From contig JAPWDM010000003.1 of NCBI GenBank assembly GCA_035578155.1, positions 18,316,916-18,380,915 of the forward strand: a stretch of DNA of 64,000 bases, in the 5' to 3' direction. The position numbers were made by a program, and so were the translations under genes. This DNA is from Brachynemurus nebulosus (taxonomy: Eukaryota > Arthropoda > Insecta > Neuroptera > Myrmeleontidae). Below are positions 50,201 to 58,429 of this stretch, in pieces. The number at the start of each line of letters is the position of its first letter. Positions within the stretch are counted from its first letter, which is position 1. The notes below the pieces were generated by a model, which had not been told where the DNA came from, searched no databases, and was given only the letters and a program-made list of their open reading frames with translations.

Positions 50201-53200
50201 GATTCCCATCCATCCATTACTGATATCACATTGATATTTCTATGTTACGTTGCGAAGTATATAATAATATACAGTAAAACCCCACTAATTCCACCTAATT
50301 CGGACCACGGTCGGTGCGAATTTTCGAAAATTCCGAATTATGGAACATTTCTAAAATCACGTGTAATCCTGACTTTTACGGACATCGTGTACTTAATTTA
50401 GATAAATTTCAAAGCGTAAGTGTATGCAATAATTTAAGTCGATGAATTCAGTAATAAATAAGGATAAAAATGAAAAATTTTAATTACTCCTTACCACAGA
50501 TGAGACAGATCAAGCCTACATATAAAAAAGTGAAATCTTAAAGTTGCAGTAAGTAGCAATTTACACCACTACTACTTTAGTCTGTTACTCACTGCCGTGG
50601 TGTTCACGTCAAAATAAAAATCATGTTTTTTTAATCAACTCATGAAATTTAAACAGAAAAAAATATGAAGTGTGTCGTATTTAAGTGTAAAAAGTCTATT
50701 GAATAAAAAATTTCTTAAAATAAAATTTCTTAAAATCTTTCTTAAAATAAATAAATTTATTTTTAATTGTTGATTAGTTGTCAAAAGGTCGGCCATCATA
50801 GTATATAGTGTATGTATGCGAACTGCATATATCATCATCAAAATATATTGCTAACACATTGGTATATTCGTGTTCATACATCGTGTATTGTGATTGTATG
50901 TGTGCTGTGTTACGTCACCCATTGATTACAGTGGACACAGTTTGGTAGACATTCTAGTTTGACCCCTTGCTCCTTATAAACTTATGTTTAATTTTAATAA
51001 AAATTGACTACAAAATGTATACTAACACTAATTTACTACGTAATTTTTATTTTTTTTTTTGTCAGTCCGAATTAGTGTAGTCCGAAATAGCGATGTTTTA
51101 CTGTAATTTCAACACAAATTTAATTTATGAATTTGAAGGAGAAATGTGTTACCAACACAAATAAAAATAATAAACCTATTATGGATTTTTCTAGTGCAAA
51201 AATAAAATGGTATTGTTAAAAACTGTAGGAAATTATTCATATTTTTTTATAATATTTTTATTTTAAAAGCTTCAATCCTACAAATAAAAGCCAAATTTGT
51301 TTTGTGACAGTCGTTTAGACCTCTTATGATTCGGTATATAATGGGCACATTATTTTTCCTTATGTTGGTAGCGTATAATTTTTTCCCCCTAGATTTATAA
51401 ATTCAATTTTACTTTACTAAAAAAATATTTAAAATAAAGCAGCGTCTACAATTAAAATAATTAAAATAAAATCGAAACGTACTCATTCCGGTCACTTCAT
51501 TATCTAACGTTAAGGCGGAACTTTCACCACAACTAAGAAAATCATCATTATTATGCTCTAATGGACCAGCATTATAAATTGACACTTGGACACATTTCCC
51601 ATACATATCCACCACAGCGTAAACAGTGGATGGTAAATCGGTCGCAGCGATACCTTGCGATACACCATTGATGTAGATAACCAGCTCATTCTAAATTTAA
51701 AAAAAAAATGTGCATTACAAATGAAATTTTTGACAAGACTACGATTAGTACGGCGTCAAGATTTGATGACAGTTCGTTGTAGAACTCGACAAAATAAAAC
51801 GAGAAACAAGAATAAAATTTTTCGATATTTCGCTTCGTTTTCGCGATATTGAACGTTAAACTTGTCTTTAAATTCGGATATATTGTATATATAGTATGTG
51901 TAATATTTTGACAATGAACGTGTTCCATTTAGAAAACATAAACGACACTATGTGACCTAGTTTTTATATCAAAGTCGAAATATATTGTCAAAACTAACTA
52001 AACTAACCTAACCTTAAACTAACCTCGCCACCTAGTTTTTGTATCAAAGTTGAAGTATATTGTCAAAACTAACTAGTCGCAACTAATATTGTAAAAATTT
52101 CAAGTGATTTTGAGCATTTCCATTTTCGGAACTCCAGCCAAAAGATATTAGTTTTTTGGTGAAAAAAGAAAGTACAAAAATCACTGTAATTTGGTTGGCA
52201 TTACTTTTTTCTCTATGAACTGCTTTGAGTATCGAAGTTATAGAGGAAGTACAGGTATATATTCCCTGTATATGAAAATGAAGCCAAAAAAGGGTTAAAG
52301 TGTTGACCAATATGATGGTTAAACAAGGTTTAATTTAAAATTTTTCTATATTTACTGATGTTATATTTGTTGCTATAAATATTGTTAGAATGTTTATTAA
52401 TAAATAGTCTCAAATTACAACAAAAATCGTATACAAATTAAAAAATATTTATTACCACTGACACTTTATAGGTTATGAAATGTGTTAACGTGGTGTTTAT
52501 CAATGTGGCGATTTGCTTCAAAAAAGATAATGTGTACTCCATCTATTGTGTGGTACATACACGTTCTGATATCTATGGTAAACTGTTACATAGTGTCGTT
52601 TGTATTTTCTAAATGGAACACGCTCATTGTCAAAATATTACACATACTATACATACAAAATATTCGAATTTAAAGACAAGTTTAACGTTCAATATCTCGA
52701 GAACGAAGCGAGATATCGAAAAATTTTATTCCTGTTTTTCGTTTTATTTTGTCGAGTTCTACAAGGAACTATCATCAAATCTTGACGCCGTACTAATCCT
52801 AGTATCCCCAAAATTTTTACTTTTGATTCGAAAAATAAAACGTACGTTTGATGTGCGCATAACACCTAAACGATCACCTTCGTTTAATTTATCCAAATCT
52901 CGGCCATAGAATTCTTTTAACGCTAGCCCATCTTTAAGGATCGAATTACCAGACATCACCTACACAAAAAATCGATTGAGAGGATTTCAGTGAAAATTAA
53001 AAAAAAAAAAAAACTGAAGAACGTTACCCAAGATCCATGTCGCAAAGAAATACCGCACGCTGGTAAATCTAAAGTTTCCGGATGACATGAAGTCACACCA
53101 ATCTCTACGTTACCTGACCACGAATTCACCTATTTACAACATCATAATCATAAAATTCGATAAATACAATTTACAAATACTTATTTTCAAAAAAAATTCT

Positions 53201-53360
53201 ATACTTTTTTATCAATTTTCACTTCAAACAGACAATCGTTCACCAGTGGTTCGGCACTCAAAACAATGCCATGATTAAATTCAGAATCACTACGAACCGC
53301 TGTTGTATTATTATTTAATAACGTTACACGTTTTCCACATCGAGGATGAAAACTGGCCAT
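22668..53360 (-). CDS. NEURL4: Neuralized-like protein 4 (NEURL4), complete, 20 coding exons, 1551 aa
   Basis: NEURL4 is a neuralized-repeat scaffold that in vertebrates binds HERC2 and CP110 and works in centrosome/ubiquitin regulation; Drosophila has one orthologue. My exons (minus): 53360-53205, 53129-53028, 52959-52846, 51690-51483, 49015-48881, 48741-48539, 46869-46573, 46500-46304, 45911-45735, 45096-44791, 41745-40838, 39133-38967, 37054-36853, 36773-36604, 28320-28159, 27857-27672, 26112-25776, 23425-23180, 23117-23003, 22935-22668. Every junction is GT-AG and all phases join, giving 4656 nt; human is ~1562 aa. Six NHR domains start at [63 protein letters not shown] and [13 protein letters not shown]; repeated hallmarks are W-(S/A)-GSIE(I/L)GV, GDRVG and YGVIDLYG. 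After an acidic, Ser/Gln-rich linker comes the C-terminal domain ([25 protein letters not shown]). The start is [10 protein letters not shown], directly opening NHR1. Introns total ~26 kb and are packed with transposons. Confidence 0.95.
23601..23785. mobile_element. CCCTTTTAAACA-family MITE, partial copy
   Basis: TTTTAAACAAACCATATGG through CTGCCAGTGATAAGTACAA and GTTACAAAAAAAGAAAAAG to AAGACGAGTTGATAAT. Opposite in orientation to 21507-21799 and internally shortened. It lies in NEURL4 intron 17. Confidence 0.75.
26165..26330 (+). mobile_element. GGGGTATTTGAC-family element, 5' piece
   Basis: GGGGTATTTGATTAATTTTG to CAACTAAGAAAAAAAACTAC, matching the head of the copy at 8378-8895. The tail of what may be the same copy lies at 27245-27420 in the same orientation, the gap holding unrelated sequence. 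In NEURL4 intron 16. Confidence 0.65.
27245..27660. mobile_element. GGGGTATTTGAC-family pieces, tail (+) and inverted head (-)
   Basis: 27245-27420 matches the distal half of the family (TTTTTGATCACGTGGTTAA, TTGAATTAGCATAATAAAC). 27465-27660 is the proximal half in reverse, ending TAGTCAAATACCC only 15 bp before NEURL4 exon 16's splice donor region at 27671. The two pieces meet tail to head in opposite directions. Confidence 0.65.
27939..28120. repeat. Foldback repeat with (TATTAATAAATAAAACAC) arms
   Basis: TATTAATAAATAAAACACTA at 27939 pairs with the inverted sequence ending at 28120; an inner pair (AAAACTCTTATAACATGTTT / ACCTGTCATAAGAGTTTT) also matches. In NEURL4 intron 15, less than 40 bp from exon 15's donor at 28158. 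Confidence 0.7.
29141..29326 (+). mobile_element. Probable tRNA-derived SINE
   Basis: A GC-richer head (GGGGCGCCGCGACTCAGGTGGTAGTGTG) resembles a Pol III A box; GGTTCGAAGCTAACCCGG 40 bp later resembles a B box (GGTTCGANNCC). A ~100-bp body follows, then an A-rich tail with AAAATAAAATAAAATA and a run of A. It is not an intact tRNA. I did not find a clear TSD. Confidence 0.6.
30220..31690 (+). repeat. Tandem minisatellite, ~120-bp period, about 12 units
   Basis: The core GACCGATTTTGAAAATTTTT then TCACTGTTACAGAGCTAAAC recurs at about 30549, 30667, 30787, 30907, 31027, 31148, 31267, 31387, 31508 and 31627, each followed by ATTACGTTATGTAAGGTCYG and AAAAGTGTCAAAAATAAACT. Central units are nearly identical while the edges are diverged, as expected from unequal exchange. 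Diverged units also lie at 31850-32130 and at 2440-2829/6562-6740. Confidence 0.95.
31756..31841. repeat. (TA)n microsatellite
   Basis: About 86 bp of uninterrupted TA following the minisatellite array. Confidence 0.97.
32295..32565. mobile_element. CCCTTTTAAACA-family MITE, partial copy
   Basis: Preceded by TTAA at 32291-32294; CCCTTTTAAACAAACTATAT then CTGCCAGTGATAAGTACAA. It shares with 54793-55115 the segment through GTCACAGATGGYGGCMCCTG, then ends without its right terminus. Confidence 0.72.
32792..33100 (+). CDS. Unrecognised small ORF, 102 aa, nested in a NEURL4 intron
   Basis: I do not recognise this protein. The single-exon frame starts [20 protein letters not shown], has a basic N-terminal third, a middle rich in Ile/Leu/Asp/Glu ([14 protein letters not shown]) and a Cys-rich end ([12 protein letters not shown]). 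There is no signal peptide or membrane segment. Base composition is more balanced than its surroundings and lacks homopolymer runs, which favours a real or recently real coding sequence over chance. The start is preceded by AAAA (A at -3). It lies on the strand opposite NEURL4, in intron 14, between MITE fragments. It could be an intronless nested gene, one exon of a longer gene, or a degraded retrocopy. Confidence 0.4.
   Translation: MLTNNDINGPNKSKKKCRNIRKTLNLMIREFINIYTLGHSPIDEEDLIDLINPSIYNVEKYYLTINTEDMKPQLPEQLRVKSFSDGNLSKDDCICNCFTKYK
33415..34559. mobile_element. TTAGGGTTCCGTAC-bounded repeat element
   Basis: The left end TTAGGGTTCCGTAC and right end GTACGGAACCCTAA are inverted copies. Next to the right end is a GACGGACGGACGGACA tract, and related sequence (TAGGGCTCCGTAG, CCGTCCGTCCGTC) occurs at 13662-13735. 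Inside, 33575-33640 (AAATGAGCCATTTTCT..CACCAGG) is repeated inverted at 33895-33960. Similar GGTTCCGTAC repeats are common in insects. An internal 101-codon frame looks fortuitous. Confidence 0.65.
34695..34958. mobile_element. hAT-type MITE, fourth, diverged copy
   Basis: GCCTATACTAAATAGAGTTG at the left and ATGTCCCGACTCTATTTTAT at the right, with internal CAAAATTAATTATCATATGT as in the other copies. The right TIR is cut by the element that starts at 34959. Confidence 0.7.
34959..36465. mobile_element. ~1.5-kb TIR element with nested insertions
   Basis: The left end GGTACAAGTCGACTTGATAC pairs with the inverted right end GGTACGAGTCGACTTAATAC; both continue A(C)AATTGTAGCGCTACA. The interior contains (TA)n at 35156-35219 and a second inverted pair (35220-35260 / 35600-35640). 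It is inserted in the fourth hAT MITE. No transposase ORF. Confidence 0.72.
35220..35640. mobile_element. Nested foldback, ACAACCCTAAGAAAAAAGTA arms
   Basis: TTACAACCCTAAGAAAAAAG at 35222 and its inverted match ending at ~35640 (CTTTTTTCTTAGAGTTGTAA), followed inward by GGTAATAAAATTTT on both sides. Flanked on the left by a long TA tract. Confidence 0.7.
37313..37901. mobile_element. TTAA-flanked MITE, copy 2, 589 bp (uninterrupted)
   Basis: GGTGAATCGATCACTTGAAA to ACTGATCGATTCATC, flanked by TTAA at 37309-37312 and 37902-37905. Colinear with 11185-11937 except for the 151-bp insertion in that copy. In NEURL4 intron 12. Confidence 0.88.
38028..38110 (+). repeat. Half copy of the TATAGGTCAA MITE
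   Basis: GTATAGTTCAAATCAACTAA then AATGGTCTGACGTCATTAAC and AAAATTAGACGTACAACC, matching one arm of 8120-8314. Confidence 0.65.
40133..40830. mobile_element. hAT-like element rich in ATCGATT, abutting the NEURL4 exon 11 donor
   Basis: TAGAGATGTCGATTTTAAAT at the left and, inverted, TAGAGATGTCGATTCTCAAA at the right; both fit hAT ends (YARNG), and subterminal ATCGATT repeats fill the flanks. No matching 8-bp TSD is visible, so one side may have been rearranged. The right end stops at 40830, seven bases into intron 11 (donor GTAAGGA). Confidence 0.6.
41867..42404 (-). mobile_element. GGGGTATTTGAC-family element, full-length copy, 538 bp
   Basis: GGGGTATTTGACAGTATCAA at the left and TTAGTCAAATTCCCC at the right form short TIRs. 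The interior matches 8378-8895 in reverse (GACGTAACTGACAGCTAGTA, TACATGCATAATACATAAA). In NEURL4 intron 10. Confidence 0.75.
42653..43515. repeat. Repeat with recurring GGTCAGAAACTRGGYCC motif
   Basis: TAAGGTAAAAGACCCGGTAA at the left and its approximate inverse GGCCCGTTACCTTA at the right. Between them the phrase GTCAGAAACT(A/G)GG(C/T)CC or its inverse CCAGTTTCTGA occurs at least five times (about 42688, 43247, 43269, 43302, 43490). AT-rich otherwise, no ORF. In NEURL4 intron 10. Confidence 0.5.
44148..44565. repeat. Multi-hairpin repeat element, copy 2
   Basis: About 95% identical to 17485-17984, including the perfect palindrome TTGCGTGTGGAAAGT/AACTTTCCACACGCAA. The terminal hairpin lacks its centre, leaving ATAGTATGTGCAACTC... 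joined to ...CCCGCACTTATTGCACAATA. In NEURL4 intron 10. Confidence 0.85.
45969..46288. mobile_element. 320-bp TIR element, ACATATCGCTACGTTTCTGT ends
   Basis: ACATATCGCTACGTTTCTGT then CTCAACCT at the left; the inverted right end gives ACATATCGCTACGTTTCTGT then CCCAACTT. The interior has CCCTGACTTTTCCAGGTTTT, a phrase frequent in insect repeats. In NEURL4 intron 8, 15 bp from the exon 8 donor at 46303. Confidence 0.78.
47030..48231. mobile_element. ~1.2-kb TIR element with ~70-bp ends, split by a TTAA insertion
   Basis: The left end GCGACGCAAAAATTCTCACT...CACCTCTGGTGGT...AAGTAAAAATATACGTATA is repeated inverted at the right (GGTAACGCAAAGATTACGCG...). AATAT on both sides is a possible TSD. An internal portion (ATGGTCCATTTCA.TTAAATTTAA joined to CCATGCTTC) recurs without the insertion at 61010-61225. 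In NEURL4 intron 6. Confidence 0.78.
47135..47904. mobile_element. TTAA-flanked MITE, 770 bp, nested
   Basis: The left end TACCGTATTTAGACGTGTTT and inverted right end GGCCGAATTTACACGGGTTT continue together as AGTARCTAAAGCAGGTWAC. TTAA is present at 47131-47134 and 47905-47908. The copy at 61010-61225 reads straight through the site with a single TTAA, confirming the insertion. The interior is full of TTTAGTAA/TTACTAAA motifs. Confidence 0.88.
50272..51103. mobile_element. pogo/Tigger-like MITE, 832 bp, TA TSD
   Basis: CAGTAAAACCCCACTAATTC at the left and, inverted, CAGTAAAACATCGCTATTTC at the right, each next to TA. Inside each end is a second motif, AATTCGGAC. CAGTARAAC ends with TA duplication are typical of pogo/Tigger elements. 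No transposase ORF. In NEURL4 intron 4. A relative with CAGTAGAAC ends is at 61304-62256. Confidence 0.75.
51736..52801. mobile_element. Long-TIR (foldback) element filling NEURL4 intron 3
   Basis: 51736-51960 and 52573-52801 are inverted copies of each other over ~225 bp at roughly 90% identity (GATTAGTACGGCGTCAAGAT...GACACTATGT). Intron 3 is 51691-52845, so the element leaves only ~45 bp of intron at each side. The arms also contain a small palindrome (CGATATTTCGCTTCG...CGCGATATTG). The spacer has no convincing ORF. Confidence 0.85.
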
Positions 53361-54094
53361 GTTTTAACTGACCAAATCGGAAAATATAATTTGTTAATTT
53401 ATAAATGGACATTAATTAAACATTTATTTCCACCATTGTTGTCTGGCCTGAGATTTTTCCAAATGAAAATATTCTATCAAAACATGATTATTTATTAAAT
53501 TTGATTAGAAATTCACAATATAATGAATTTGTATTAATTAAAATATATGAAAACGATTATTTTTTATTAATTTATCTAATTAAAAAAAATGAATTTTATT
53601 TAATTCAGTTTCTAATCACTTTTATTATGATTCCTAAATATAATTTTATGTGTTGGTACATCTGACTGTCAATAAACTTGTCAAAAAAACAAAACCATAG
53701 AACACTAGAAGCCAACTAACATAAAAAAAGTGAAATTCGCTTGGAGTCATTTGTAAGCCAGTCACAGCTTAAGGCATTAGTCCGTCAGTAGTCGTCGTCG
53801 AGTCAACACACCATTATATTAACAATATACCCATTGTTAGTTGAACACGTTGAACAGCTGAACAGCTCTCTCTGGTAATACGTGTATTGTGGTTGTATGC
53901 GTGTATACACATACTACTACAAAAAACCAAACTAATACACTGCAAACAGTGTGTATGTACACAAACAGACTACGTCACAAACTCATTACAAGTGGAACAG
54001 AGGCAAAGCCAATCTAGTTTGTCCCCTTGAACAAAACAAAAAAACCATACACCAGAAAGAAGTTGGCGCCGAGCAGTTGAAAGATACTGAAAAA

Positions 54095-55188
54095 TAGGGA
54101 TGGGCAATGTCGGCGTAAAACATTGACATCGGACTATCAATTTTTTTAGTTTTTCGCCATCGAACCATCGATGTTCTTATAAAAATATCGAAACGTCGAT
54201 TGTTGACATCGATGTTGAAAACCAGCGCAAAAATTTGAAAAAGTTATACCTATTTAACTTCTTCGCTATTGATTTTTTAAAATTTTTTTACGTCAATGAG
54301 TATATTTTTGTCCAGCATATTTGACAAACAAGCGTTTATTTTAATTAAAATTTAATCTTACATCTTTAAATAAGCGTAATTTAGTAATTTTAAATAAAAT
54401 TAAGTTTTTAATTATTTCTCAATTCAAAAATCATGTTAACATAACCTAAATTTGGTGTACAATATATTGTACATCGGTAGTGACGAGGTTAAAATAGACA
54501 TACAATAGCAATAATTCAAAATTTTCAATTTATTTTTTATTTAAATAATTAAAATAATTGATTTTAATGATGAAATTTACTGAAATAATGGAGTCAGATA
54601 AACAAAGCATAAGGAACTGTTTCCCCCAAAAAATTTAAGTAATAATTTGTTCCATACAGGGGTTACAAGGTTCCATGTAAGGGTTACACTAATCGAACCC
54701 AATTACAATGAACAAAATTCATTGGCCAATCAATTTTAAAATTTGATGTCGATGGTTCAGTAAATTCCATCGGCCATCGATGTTTCGACTTCAACCTTTT
54801 TAAACAAACCATATGGAAAAATTTTTTTGTCTCAAAATTCCGGACTTTTTACTGCCAGTGGATAAGTACAGTCGGTAAGGTTACAAAAAAAGAAAAAGAA
54901 AAAAATGAAAGATCCTAACATCAAAAAAGTGAACCCTAGGAAATTATACTAAACTATGTTGATAAAATTGAACATTATTTAGAATTATACCGTATTTCGA
55001 AAAATCTGTCACAGATGGCGGCCCCTGTACCAGTGAATATATACATATCACAGCATTTTGAGCCGCCATATTGCAGGACGAGTTACTCGTCTTAATCATT
55101 TAAAGGTTAAAACAATTGACCAAAAACATCGATGCTTTTTCAAAAAAACATCGATAGTCGAAACATCGATTACTATTGCCCATCCCTA
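54095..55188. mobile_element. hAT element, 1094 bp, perfect 8-bp TSD
   Basis: The left end is TAGGGATGGGCAATGTCGGC; the right end read inward is TAGGGATGGGCAATAGTAAT. Both fit YARNG and are followed by ATCGATG-rich subterminal repeats. TSD CTGAAAAA lies at 54087-54094 and 55189-55196. It contains a nested CCCTTTTAAACA-family MITE (54793-55115) and no transposase. Confidence 0.92.
54793..55115. mobile_element. CCCTTTTAAACA-family MITE nested in the hAT element
   Basis: CCTTTTTAAACAAACCATAT through CTGCCAGTGGATAAGTACAG and GTCACAGATGGCGGCCCCTG to CGTCTTAATCATTTAAAGG and TTAA. The most complete copy in the forward orientation in this window. Confidence 0.78.
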
Positions 55189-55480
55189 CTGAAAAACCAC
55201 TTCGATCTTCGATGTTTCCCAGGTCCCAGCTCTATTGGCTCTATTGTCTCCCATCGTCGACCATTGGTCCGATTGGCCCCATTGGCAGTAATCTGCAGTA
55301 ATCTGTGGTAATTTAGTCAGATATTTAGCCGTAATAAGATCTGAACGTGATCTGAATTTAATTAAATACCTGCTGAAGGGTAAAATATTGCGTTAAATTT
55401 CGGCGCCAACTTCTCTCTGGTAAAACATTACAAAAAAAAAACAAAAAAAAAAACGTGGTTGTGAATATTTTCGGGAAGAA

Positions 55481-56632
55481 ATGGACACAAGCAAATTTAG
55501 TATATTTGAAGGAACTGACTGGTCAGCTGCTGAAGAAGTTGCACTATTGAACGCAATCGAAGAATTCGGCTATGGAAATTGGATAAATATCTCACGTCGC
55601 ATCACAACACGAACACCGGTCGAATGTCAACAACATTATAACCATTTTTACATCAATCACCCATCCGATTTTCTACCAGCATTACCGAAACGCAACGTAT
55701 TATTGCCAAATATTGTTACACCCTACAATTTTCGATTGAAAGACATCGAAGAACCGCCACGATGTCTCCCATCGTCTACCACTTACAGTAATTTAGCCGG
55801 ATATTCAGCCGCCCGATCTGAATTTGAATATCCGTACGACAGTAATGCTGAACGGATTGTGAACGCATTGAGTCACACTTTTACAAATTTGGATGAGCTG
55901 TGTAAAGATTCGTTAATGGAGAAGATGGCATGTGCCGTTTTTCGAGCGTACAATAATCGTTTACGAGAACGTCATCGCCGATATAACATTATCAGTGAAT
56001 ACGGTTTAATTCTGGCGAGGAAACAGATCATGTTTACGAATAGGTACGAGGGAATTTTACCGCGACACATTTATGAACGATTTCAAGCGTACATTCAATT
56101 TATGGCGCCGTTAGATTTCGATTTTATAATGCAAAGTTTATTTCATCAAGTGGAATTGAAAAATTATCTACATCGTTTAAAAGAGATACGTGCGAAAGGA
56201 ATTCGATCGTTTCACGGTGTGCGATTGTATGCAAAATTGAAAAAACGTCGTGACGAATTTTACACAGATATTCAAAATTTTATGAATCGACCGGAATTAT
56301 CACTATTAAGTATCGAGAATGTGAATGTTGCCACTACGATGAACGCGAACACAGCGCCGCGGGGTCGAGCCATGGCTGCACCGCTGGACATTATTGGTTT
56401 GCCCGGATTTGATCGATTAAGTGACGATGAGAAACAGTTGTGTAGTGTGGTTCGTTTAGTACCGGAATCATTTTTGGAATTTAAACGTATATTGATTAAT
56501 GAATGTGAAAAATTAGGCGGTTTAAAATTGCAGGATGCACGAAAAGCTATACGAATTGATGTTAATAAGACGCGAAAATTGTATGATTTTCTTATGGATC
56601 AAGGACATATCACAAAACCGAATGTGACTTGA
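55481..56632 (+). CDS. TADA2A: Transcriptional adapter ADA2A, single exon, 383 aa, no ZZ finger
   Basis: ADA2 proteins are adaptors for the GCN5/PCAF acetyltransferase; ADA2A acts in the ATAC complex in the nucleus. The SANT domain is residues ~14-60 (DWSAAEEVALLNAIEEFGYG, NWINISRRI, ECQQHYNHFYI). The middle carries the ADA2 region (GYSAARSEFEYPYD, RLRERHRRYNIISEYGLI). A C-terminal SWIRM domain (~300-380) reads LDIIGLPGFDRLSDDEKQLC through RLVPESFLEFK, GGLKLQDARKAIRIDVNKTR and KLYDFLMDQGHITK, very close to vertebrate TADA2A. Usual ADA2A (~440 aa) starts with a ZZ zinc finger of ~55 residues that is absent here. The ATG at 55481 has a good context (GAAGAAATGG). Either a short upstream exon supplies the ZZ domain, or it is lost. 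The lack of introns would fit intron loss or retrocopying. Confidence 0.9.
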   Translation: MDTSKFSIFEGTDWSAAEEVALLNAIEEFGYGNWINISRRITTRTPVECQQHYNHFYINHPSDFLPALPKRNVLLPNIVTPYNFRLKDIEEPPRCLPSSTTYSNLAGYSAARSEFEYPYDSNAERIVNALSHTFTNLDELCKDSLMEKMACAVFRAYNNRLRERHRRYNIISEYGLILARKQIMFTNRYEGILPRHIYERFQAYIQFMAPLDFDFIMQSLFHQVELKNYLHRLKEIRAKGIRSFHGVRLYAKLKKRRDEFYTDIQNFMNRPELSLLSIENVNVATTMNANTAPRGRAMAAPLDIIGLPGFDRLSDDEKQLCSVVRLVPESFLEFKRILINECEKLGGLKLQDARKAIRIDVNKTRKLYDFLMDQGHITKPNVT

Positions 56633-56690
56633 GAAAATTTTTAATTTTTTAACGCCTTTGTTGCTTAAGATGAATTAGCTCACCCAATAT

Positions 56691-56755
56691 ATATGGGCGA
56701 TCTAAAATGGTTTTCACTCCCGTGAGACGGGAGTGAAAATCTTTGGAGTCGCCAA
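56691..56755. repeat. GC-rich hairpin 60 bp past the ADA2A stop
   Basis: TTTTCACTCCCGT-GAG-ACGGGAGTGAAAA is a perfect 13-bp stem with a 3-nt loop; outer bases TGGGCGA and TCGCCA also pair. It may lie in the ADA2A 3' UTR. It could be a folded UTR element or a mobile hairpin remnant. Confidence 0.75.
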
Positions 56756-57134
56756 TTGTGATGAAACTTATGTATAAACTCGTCATAAGCAAATTTATAG
56801 CTGAAATTTAATGTTGCTGAGAAAAAGATTCACAAAAAGGTTTTTAAATCGCCCATCGAATATCTATGAGAGAGATGTTTTATATGTTTTTTCTACTCCT
56901 GTTGAAGAACACACTCATTAGGTATATATCTGTTAATTGTTGAGAAAGTTAAGCATTATTCAAAGGTGTGGAGGAATGACCATTACTCAATACCTTTTTG
57001 ACCAATGAAATTACAGTATTAACCATTATTCAATAGGTTTGCGATTGTTTTATGTATGGAGATTAGACAAGGAGATGAAACTCAATGTATTCAAAAAAGT
57101 GTCAATATCAAAGATAGTTCGTTGGATACGAGAG

Positions 57135-57545
57135 CGGTACAGTACTTATTCTCAAATAGAACACTCTCAAATGGGAACGCGAGCTTCTATATTATCTTTG
57201 TTAGCTTTTGAATAGAATCTTCTGGAATCTTTTTCAATTTTCAACTCAGTTATAAAGTGGGTTTTTTGATCGTTTTTAAAGTAAACTTAACAATTTTTAT
57301 TTTGCGTCGTATCATTTATATTGTATATTATATAATTCGCTGACGTCACTATGTAAAATCGGAGTCAGTACCATTAGATATTCGCCGTATACAGTAATTT
57401 AAACTATAAGAGTTTATTTCATACATATGTAATTTCTATGTATTTCCTTATTATTAAGTATCATCAACCGACATTGGTGATTCTCAAATGGAAACACTCA
57501 CTTCCCCAGTCCCGGCGTGTTTCTATTTGAGAATAAGTTCTGTAG
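57135..57545. repeat. Inverted repeat, ACTTATTCTCAAATAGAACAC arms
   Basis: TACTTATTCTCAAATAGAAC at ~57138 is repeated inverted at ~57519-57541 (GTTTCTATTTGAGAATAAGT). The internal motif CTCAAATGGAAAC relates it to the foldback at 760-868. No gene is recognised here. Confidence 0.65.
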
Positions 57546-57879
57546 TTACATTCTGTTTTATCCGTTTTATGTTACTATATTCGCTATCTTCACATCAGTA
57601 TTCGAGCATTATTAACGCCGCGAGAGGTAAAAAAAGAAAGCCTTATATTTACCATTTTCCTGACCAATTTTGTCAATTCCTCTCATATGAGTTAGATCTC
57701 CATCTTATAATACTCCATTGCAGTAACGTTCAAGTAAATAAAGTAGTATATATTTTGTTTTGATCGCTTTATACATATTATACAAACATTTTTATTGAAA
57801 TTAGAAATAGATTAAAAATTTGATTTAAAATTTATATTCAATTTTATTTAAATCAAAAAGGAAAAAAGTCGTAGAAAAA

Positions 57880-58018
57880 ATATCGTATTCTATTCGCTTG
57901 CAATAGCTATTACTCACTCAGATGCATTACGACACTCGCCTCACAAGCTCGGTTCGTGTCGCAATTTCATCTTCGTGAGTAATAGCTATCATTACTAGCT
58001 TGTTGAATAATATACTAT
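57880..58018. repeat. Terminal-motif hairpin (…ATACTATT), locus 3
   Basis: Nested paired blocks: TAGCTATTACTCAC / GTGAGTAATAGCTA, AGATG / CATCT, ACGACAC / GTGTCG, with a centre CGCCTCACAAGCTCGG. It ends AATATACTATT like the hairpins at 17841-17984 and 63690-63836, although the arms are not homologous to theirs. Confidence 0.75.
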
Positions 58019-58429
58019 TACTTTATTTATCATCTGCTGTGATCGTTACTTATAAAATCCACAAAGTATTGATTGTCTGAGCGATGAAGAGCCCTAATAG
58101 CAGGACGAAAGGCAGAGGAGAAAAAATTGACGCTAGAGATGGGCATTTAAAAACTTAAATCTACTATAAATACTCTCGATTAATACATATTTTATCAACA
58201 GAATTTATTTTTTGTTAATAACGGAAACACTAAAAACGTACTTTATATAATAAAAATCATATGAATTTCTAAAAAGAAAGTATGATATTTTTAAAATTCA
58301 AGAAAAAATGTTTCTTATACTATAAATTAATATCGATTTTAATTACCCACGTTTAAAATTAATATACCTACCTGTCATTTGTATAGTAAGAAGTTTCATT
58401 TTAGACGCATGCGCATATTCTATACAATT

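Larger units (their letters stand above)
53361..55480. promoter_or_regulatory. Divergent upstream region between NEURL4 (-) and ADA2A (+)
   Basis: The two genes are head to head with 2.1 kb between start codons, of which ~1.1 kb is an inserted hAT element (54095-55188). The remaining ~1 kb presumably held both promoters (inference). An inverted pair, AGAAGTTGGCGCCGA at ~54058 and TCGGCGCCAACTTCT at ~55398, lies on either side of the hAT element; TTGGCGCC resembles an E2F site. CTCTCTGGTAA also occurs at ~53868 and ~55414. No TATA box is assigned. Confidence 0.45.
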
